Of a stretch of 64,000 nt of DNA, positions 58,601-64,000 are shown in pieces. Position 1 is the first letter of the stretch. Each line of letters begins with the position of its first letter. Position numbers and translations under genes: made by a program. The stretch comes from Icerya purchasi (Eukaryota; Arthropoda; Insecta; Hemiptera; Monophlebidae): positions 172,017,863-172,081,862 of the forward strand of contig CM077116.1 in NCBI GenBank assembly GCA_039619475.1. Reading direction: 5' to 3'. The notes below the pieces were generated by a model that saw only the letters and a list, made by a program, of their open reading frames with translations, was not told the DNA's origin and did not search any database.

Positions 58601-60540
58601 TATTTTTCCGTTTCTACGTAACAACTTGCGAAATTGTTAAAAATTATCGCTATTAATTTTAATTTGTGAAATTAAATGTCATTACAAAGCTAAACCATAT
58701 ACAGTAGGCGACGGATGTCGAGACGTAGAGCTCCTCTTCCAGCGGTAATAATATTCATTATTTACTTGTACTGGAGAAATTAACAGTTTCTCCGCTCTTA
58801 TTCATTTGCAAATGTGTAATAAATTACGTAAAGCTGCCATACATAGCTGATAAGACTAGTATTGTCTTCATTACGCTTTCTGATCGTTCGTTGGCGGAAT
58901 TTAATCTGCTTGTTGCCCTACTTTTTCCATTCTTGTCACTATATCGTTAAGGTTTTGTTTATTTTGTCGCAAAATGAAAAATCAACGATTTGAAGCAAAT
59001 CGTAGGAATCCCATAAAGACAATATATACGAAAATAAATATAGTATATTTGATTCTGAGAAATCATTTGCAATAAAATAATCTCAGTGTATTATTTTTGT
59101 AAAAGATTTTAGATTTTCATCGAGTAATATACATATATCGTATTATATCTATATAAATGAATACTAGGTGGATCTCGATAAAATTCGAAGGCTTTGCAAT
59201 TATCTCTGATTGGAATTATCACGGTATTTCTTATGAGAATTAAGACACTATAGATTCTGTTTAACCGTGTATGTATTCTTGTCACCGAGAAAACCAACAA
59301 GTGAAGTGGCTGCACGCGTGCGGTATTCAGAGAATCGTGTCTCGTAATTTTTCCTTTAATATTTTATTCCAATTATTAATGTTTATTATTTTCCATAGAA
59401 TTGGAGAAGGCGGACAAAATGTGCCCAGCATTTCTTAAATACAGAAGCGTCTGATAGGCTGGTTCCTTAGTTGGTGTCTGATATTCAGGTTATTGTCGGT
59501 CGGACAGGAGGAGGAAAACTAGAAACTGTATAGATAAGGAGAAATTATCGTATTATTTTTTCCCAAGAACACTATAAAATGAAAAAAAAGAAAAAAATAA
59601 CGTTAACCGATAATGACAGTGTGGTTGTAGGCGTCGTCATAAGCAGCGAAAGACAAACAAAACCCCTTTTACGCAATATTTACATGGAATATATGAAACC
59701 AATTGGAAAATAAGCCTCGATATTAAACAGGAAACGATACGGCATAAATTACAAATATTAGACTTTACATAAACGCAATGGAATGATGAAACAGTTTGAA
59801 TAACCGTGACTCAAATTCGGAGGAAGGACAAAATGGAGTTGAACTTATCATGGCCCATGTCTTCAATACGACGCTAATCTAATAATACTGAGAGATTATG
59901 GAAGAGATAAAAATATAGGGTTGACAAAGATTAGTCCTGATAGTAATAGCGAATATGTGGTTCAGTGTAATATAAGATACACCTGGAAAGCGTCAGAGAA
60001 TCAACTTCTAATCCAATTAGACTCTGTATATGGTTGAAAAAAAAAGTAAGAAACCAAATAAAGAAAACTATATCCCGGAGCTGACTATAATACAGACATC
60101 AATGCGGTTAAAGATAATACACAATTAGGATTTAAACAACAGTATCCTAATGATAAATATCTTTTTAAAAACACAGTTGTTTCCGAAAATTATTTATCAT
60201 GAGTAATCACTGTGAAAGCTTTAAATTTTTAATAGTATCCTAATATTAACTTAAAATGGAATCTAGAAAATCTGCGTAATCTCTGAAATGTAAACAAAAA
60301 AGATCTCGGAGAAGAAGATAAATAAAAATTGCAAAAGTAGCTACGAAATGCGTTAGGATATGAAAGGTACAAAAGCAAAAAGATGCAGACTACGCCGGAA
60401 AAAACTGTTAAATTAGATAAACAAAAATCGCTAAAAAACAAGATTATCAATAATTGGCGAAAAGTCGAAGAAAAACAGTGGAATAAACAATACGGGTAAC
60501 CGGAAGATTTAGATAAAAGAAATAAAAATAACTCGCTACG
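55640..60540. other. Unassigned stretch
   Basis: No gene or named repeat is recognised. 55.6-56.1 kb stays comparatively GC-rich; 56.7-57.8 kb is very AT-rich. Overlapping frames on both strands at 57.8-58.1 kb (75-81 codons) reflect composition. A short ACC/CAC run lies near 58480. Confidence 0.4.
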
Positions 60541-60545
60541 CAGAT

Positions 60546-60725
60546 TTTTTTTTTTTTTTTTTTTTGGGCTCGTCAACCGTTGACCTTTACCCAGAAACAA
60601 TTAGGAAAGAAAAGAGTCAATTATATTTTGATACGGTCAGATATTGTTAAGAGTAAGGAACAAATAATAGGAATAATCTGTGGAGAAGGGAAACTACACA
60701 GAAAGATAAAACGGCTCAGCTTTGA
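60546..60725 (-). mobile_element. Antisense poly-A retroposon, family copy 3
   Basis: A T run at 60547-60565 precedes GGGCTCGTCAACCGTTGACC and TTTACCCAGAAACAATTAGG, then AGTCAATTATATTTTGATACGG, CAGATATTG and ATAATAGGAATAATCTGTGG. These blocks match copy 1 (9105-9345) in order with few changes, and copy 2 more loosely. On the minus strand it is the 3' end of a poly-A-tailed element. The 68-codon plus-strand frame over it is not a protein. Confidence 0.65.
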
Positions 60726-60899
60726 ATTTAGCAGTACTGGACTATTATATATAACGTTCGAAAACAGAAACGGATTTGTAAAATGAAAAAAGAAAACTCT
60801 GTGGGAGCAGCATGTAGGAAATCTATTTAGATCAACAAACACTCAAAGACAGTAAGTCGAAAACATAGCACACAATATTTGATAAGGAATAAAATAGTT

Positions 60900-62240
60900 T
60901 AGTGCTCCGAGAAGAAGAGTTCAAATATACGATTCAGATGCTGCCTACTTACAAAACCCCAGGACATGACAATGTAGTGGGGCACAATTAATTCTCAAGA
61001 GCGGAAGTAAACTACAAAATAAAATCACTAATATGATGAGAAAAAATGATTGAGAAAAATGTGTAGAGCGTTAATACCGAACGAAAAGGTAAAGATTACC
61101 AAAAGATTAGTTTTAGTATAAAACAACGTATAGTAAATTACGTAAATACATTCTTTCATGCAGTGCAGATTCTATAAAGAACTGTCAATAAAATTTGCAT
61201 ATCACAAATAGCAAGAGGGAATATGATAGCGGTGAACTGATCACTTTATGAGTGTTTTATAAACGGTAAGAAAGGATTCGATAGGGTGGAATGAAAACAG
61301 CTCTTTCTACTACAGTACAAAAAATGTGATTACAAACCAGTATAAATAATTAAAGAGTTCCGTCGGAATATCCGCTGCTGCCTCGCTGCTTAATAAATGC
61401 GCGGATAGTTATAAAGGAATCACTAGAATCAATGAAAGGTCAATAACTGGATGACGAAATCGGAAAATAGTCAAATTTGGGGATGACCAAGTATTTGGAG
61501 CGGGAAATATAAGAAATCTAGCAATGAGATGCTATTGAAGATAGACGTAACAGCGAAGTAATACGGGATGACGATAAAAGTCGAAAAGACTAGAACACTG
61601 CGTCGTATTGACAAGAACCCGCATAAATTCAAAACATTATTGAAAGATTACGGCAGCGGTGGCACATTTAGATACTTAAGACAACGGAAGATGTATTGTG
61701 CCACAAATAAATGACAATAAGGATCGTTATAGCGAAGCAGCAATGATGCAGAAACGAATCATAACAAGTCAAAAAAACCTACCGTTAGAGGTTGGCAAAC
61801 GCATTGCCAAAACATGTGTATGGTCGTTAGCTTTGAATACGGCCAAAACGTGGACTGTGACAGCAAAAGACAAGAAAAGACAAGAGGAACGCAGAAGTAC
61901 TTGAAATTGGATGCTGAAGAAGATTGTTGAAGGTGACGTGGACAGATAAAGTCACAAATTAAAGCATACATCTAAACGCACAAGAGAAGACAGCGCTGGA
62001 AAGGACATGTTCTAAACACGGAAGCATGGTCGCAAATATCTTAGAAGGAAAAGTAAAAAGTAAAAAACAAAAAGTAAAAGAAACCCGAGGTAAAGTAGGA
62101 AGACAAACGCCATTAAATATGACTAGTCGAAGGTAGGAAGAAATGGCAGACGATCATAGTGGCAGTGAACCAGTCCTATAATCGTAACATCACAGATTGT
62201 AGCTGAACTATAATGCTTTGTCTGTCAATATTGGATTCTT
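60900..62240 (+). pseudogene. Long decayed LINE reverse transcriptase, RT core to C-terminus
   Basis: Pieces in changing frames follow the order of a LINE endonuclease-reverse transcriptase: EEFKYTIQMLPTYKTPGHDN (usual E...AI..LK..KAPG.D.I), LILKSGSKLQNKITNMM, KGFDRVE then KQLF (usual KAFDRV.W..L), VKFGDDQVF with the catalytic Asp pair at 61482-61487 (usual IKFADD), YGMTIKVEKTRTLR (usual YGL.IN..KTK.M). At 61698-61904 there is an open 68-codon piece with KRIITSQKNLPLEVGKRIAK and TCVWSLALNTAKTWTVTAKD. Then LLKVTWTDKVTN, WKGHVLN and a Lys-rich end. At least ten stops or frame changes show great age. The WTDKVTN block relates it to the LINE end at 40.3-40.75 kb. The endonuclease domain was not found upstream. 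Confidence 0.75.
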
Positions 62241-62440
62241 GAAAGTTAAAAAAAAAAAATGCCTTCGAGAAAAAGAAGTAACCTTTCTTATTACTCAAGA
62301 CTCGTTAAAAGAATGAAAGTATCTTGGTCTTTTAATATAGCTGGATCATCGCGTGATTTTTAACTGTCTTGTAGTGTAACAAAAGAAAAGGTCTTTCTTT
62401 CAAAATAACTTTTTTTCGTTTTTCCTTTTTCCGTTTTTTC

Positions 62441-62574
62441 TTTTTTTTTTTTACTTTTGAGCTTGTCAACAGCGGAAGTGAAATTTCTGTATATTTTCAA
62501 TGTAGGGCGATAGGATTTGAACCAGGTTCTTCCTGGACGGAACATCAATGCCTAACCAATCAGGTCACGATAGC
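62441..62574 (-). mobile_element. tRNA-derived SINE, copy C (best preserved promoter)
   Basis: On the minus strand the element starts with TTTAGCTATCGTGACCTGA. TGACCTGATTGG (62556-62567) fits the Pol III A box; GGTTCAAATCC (62513-62523) is a perfect B box, 32 nt further on, as in tRNA genes. The body then continues to a 3' segment ACTTCCGCTGTTGACAAGCTC, and an A run (T run on plus, 62441-62452). A and B boxes would allow internal transcription by Pol III. It does not form a tRNA cloverleaf, so it is not a tRNA gene. Confidence 0.78.
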
Positions 62575-62579
62575 TAAAG

Positions 62580-64000
62580 TGATCAAATTGTAGAAAAATC
62601 TAATTGAAGCAGAAATTTTAATGAGATATAGTACAGAAGATACAAGAGGGTATTTATACCACTCCGAATGATTTACATGAACGTTTTTTGCTTTCCTTTG
62701 ACGATTAACAAATGGCAGGGGCAGACACTGAAGACCAGCTGTTCCTCACGCGGCCAACACTTCACGTCGCTTGCTTCGGCGTCAACAACCCTGATGTAAT
62801 TTATTTATTTTTCAGCGACAGGAAGATAAACATCAAACATCAGCTACAAAGAACTTTATTTTTTACTTTCAATTTTCTTTTTTTATATATTTTTTTCTGT
62901 AAATAAAATTTATAATTAATTATCGACTACATTTTTTTGAGGTTTTTTCTTCTCCAAATAAAATGTATATAGTTGATATTACTGTGAACCACTCGGACAA
63001 AGTTGTGCGCATCAGCTATTATTTTATACATACATACATGCATATATATATGTGTTTACATGACACTAAATTAAGCAAATATTTTTGAAGAAATGTAGCC
63101 CTTAAATGTACTAAAAAATAATGAATGAATTTTTTTTAATCATAATTTAAAAAGATGCTAAAATATAATACAAAAGCTTAGAGGTGTTTTAATTTTATAC
63201 CCATTTATATTTATTGTTCCTTAGTAATTTTTTTAAATGATCGTTCAAGAAAAATACGTTTTTTTTTATATTTTTTAACGCATATAACGAATATATGCGT
63301 AAAAATATTGTTTTAGCTACGGTTTTTATCAGAAATCGTGAATTATTTTTCTACAAGTAAATGAATACTGTAAATGTTAAATAAAAACGATTTAAAAACA
63401 AAATTATCTATTTTTTGCTTTTTAGTATTATTATTAACGAGGTTATTAATTTAAATGGCATAATTGAATAAAAAAACAACAAAAAACAATATATTTATTA
63501 AAAAAATATTAATTAAAAGTCCTAATAATTTAAAAATTTAACAAGTATATAGAATCACTTTTATAGAACGCCATCTATCGGTGTAACATACAAATTGTGG
63601 CACACGGAATCAATATTATAAAATTTACTGAAACTGAACAAATTAGACATTTTTGTACTGTCACGACAGATTAATCGATTAATAAGAAAGAAGAAAAAAA
63701 AAAGTAGTCTTCCATCTTATCAGAAAGTTGTTTGAATTCCAACTATATGATTTGAATGATTTAGACAGATATTCATGATAAAAGCGTTTAAAAAAGATAG
63801 CAACCCGGCAGTAGGTAGCCAAGAGGAATAGTAGCAGAAACAAGGATACAGTTATAATAAAAGCTTAAGACAAACTCAAATGGCGGCCGATAATGAAGGC
63901 CTAGGTCCAAAAGTGATTTATCTAGATCAGCACTTCTTAAACTTTCTGACGATGCAGACTTCTTATTATATTATTTTATGCAGTCTCCCAAGTATTAAAA
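62580..64000. other. Unassigned AT-rich stretch
   Basis: No gene is recognised up to the end of the window. A short TA/CATA tract lies near 63028-63052. Confidence 0.5.

Noticed and set aside
62441..62574. A functional tRNA gene
   Set aside because: A and B boxes are present on the minus strand, but acceptor and anticodon stems do not form, and an A-rich tail with SINE-like body follows.
1..64000. CRISPR array, prophage, operon or bacterial defence system
   Set aside because: No regularly spaced direct repeats with spacers, no clustered co-directional genes, and the elements present are eukaryotic transposons.

Overview
The window is eukaryotic nuclear DNA: AT-rich, full of homopolymer runs and dinucleotide microsatellites, without bacterial-style gene packing, and carrying many transposable-element remnants of types common in arthropods (mariner, hAT, Helitron, jockey-, I- and RTE-like LINEs, a tRNA-derived SINE). 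An insect is the most likely source; a narrower assignment (for instance Hemiptera) would be a guess. I recognise no intact host gene, rRNA or tRNA gene, or CRISPR array. Most open frames here are short and have the character of chance frames in AT-rich DNA.

Layout. 1-7 kb: unassigned AT-rich DNA, a locally duplicated repeat (3.4-3.8 kb), an inverted pair of insect-type interspersed repeats (5.3 and 6.0 kb) and a decayed Helitron/Pif1-like helicase fragment with its Walker A motif (6.8 kb). 8.4-9.5 kb: a complete non-autonomous hAT-like element with terminal inverted repeats and a flanking 7-bp direct repeat, itself holding two later insertions; a second, end-truncated copy without those insertions lies at 15.5 kb and gives the empty-site comparison. 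19.2-20.3 kb: a tandem duplication carrying an expanded (TA)n, a second small hAT-like element with 8-bp target-site duplication (7 of 8 match), and two perfect hairpins. 23-24 kb: an antisense retroposon and a possible Myb/SANT-like remnant. 25.57-25.93 kb: a very long, nearly perfect hairpin (about 137-nt arms, 20-nt loop), the most unusual structure in the window.

36-46.9 kb is the densest part: an RT scrap, a tRNA-derived SINE, a 5'-truncated jockey LINE, the C-terminal end of another LINE, an internally deleted I-clade LINE (endonuclease joined to RNase H), a mariner with long terminal inverted repeats, and a second broken mariner facing it. 50.7-53.1 kb has two LINE remnants on the minus strand. 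54.9-55.6 kb is a more GC-rich block with a short tandem array and two hairpins. 60.5-62.6 kb holds an antisense retroposon copy, a long decayed LINE with RT and C-terminal motifs, and the best-preserved copy of the tRNA-derived SINE.

No element here appears able to move by itself: each coding element is 5'-truncated, frameshifted, deleted or stop-interrupted. The window reads as an intergenic or intronic graveyard whose nested insertions allow relative dating.
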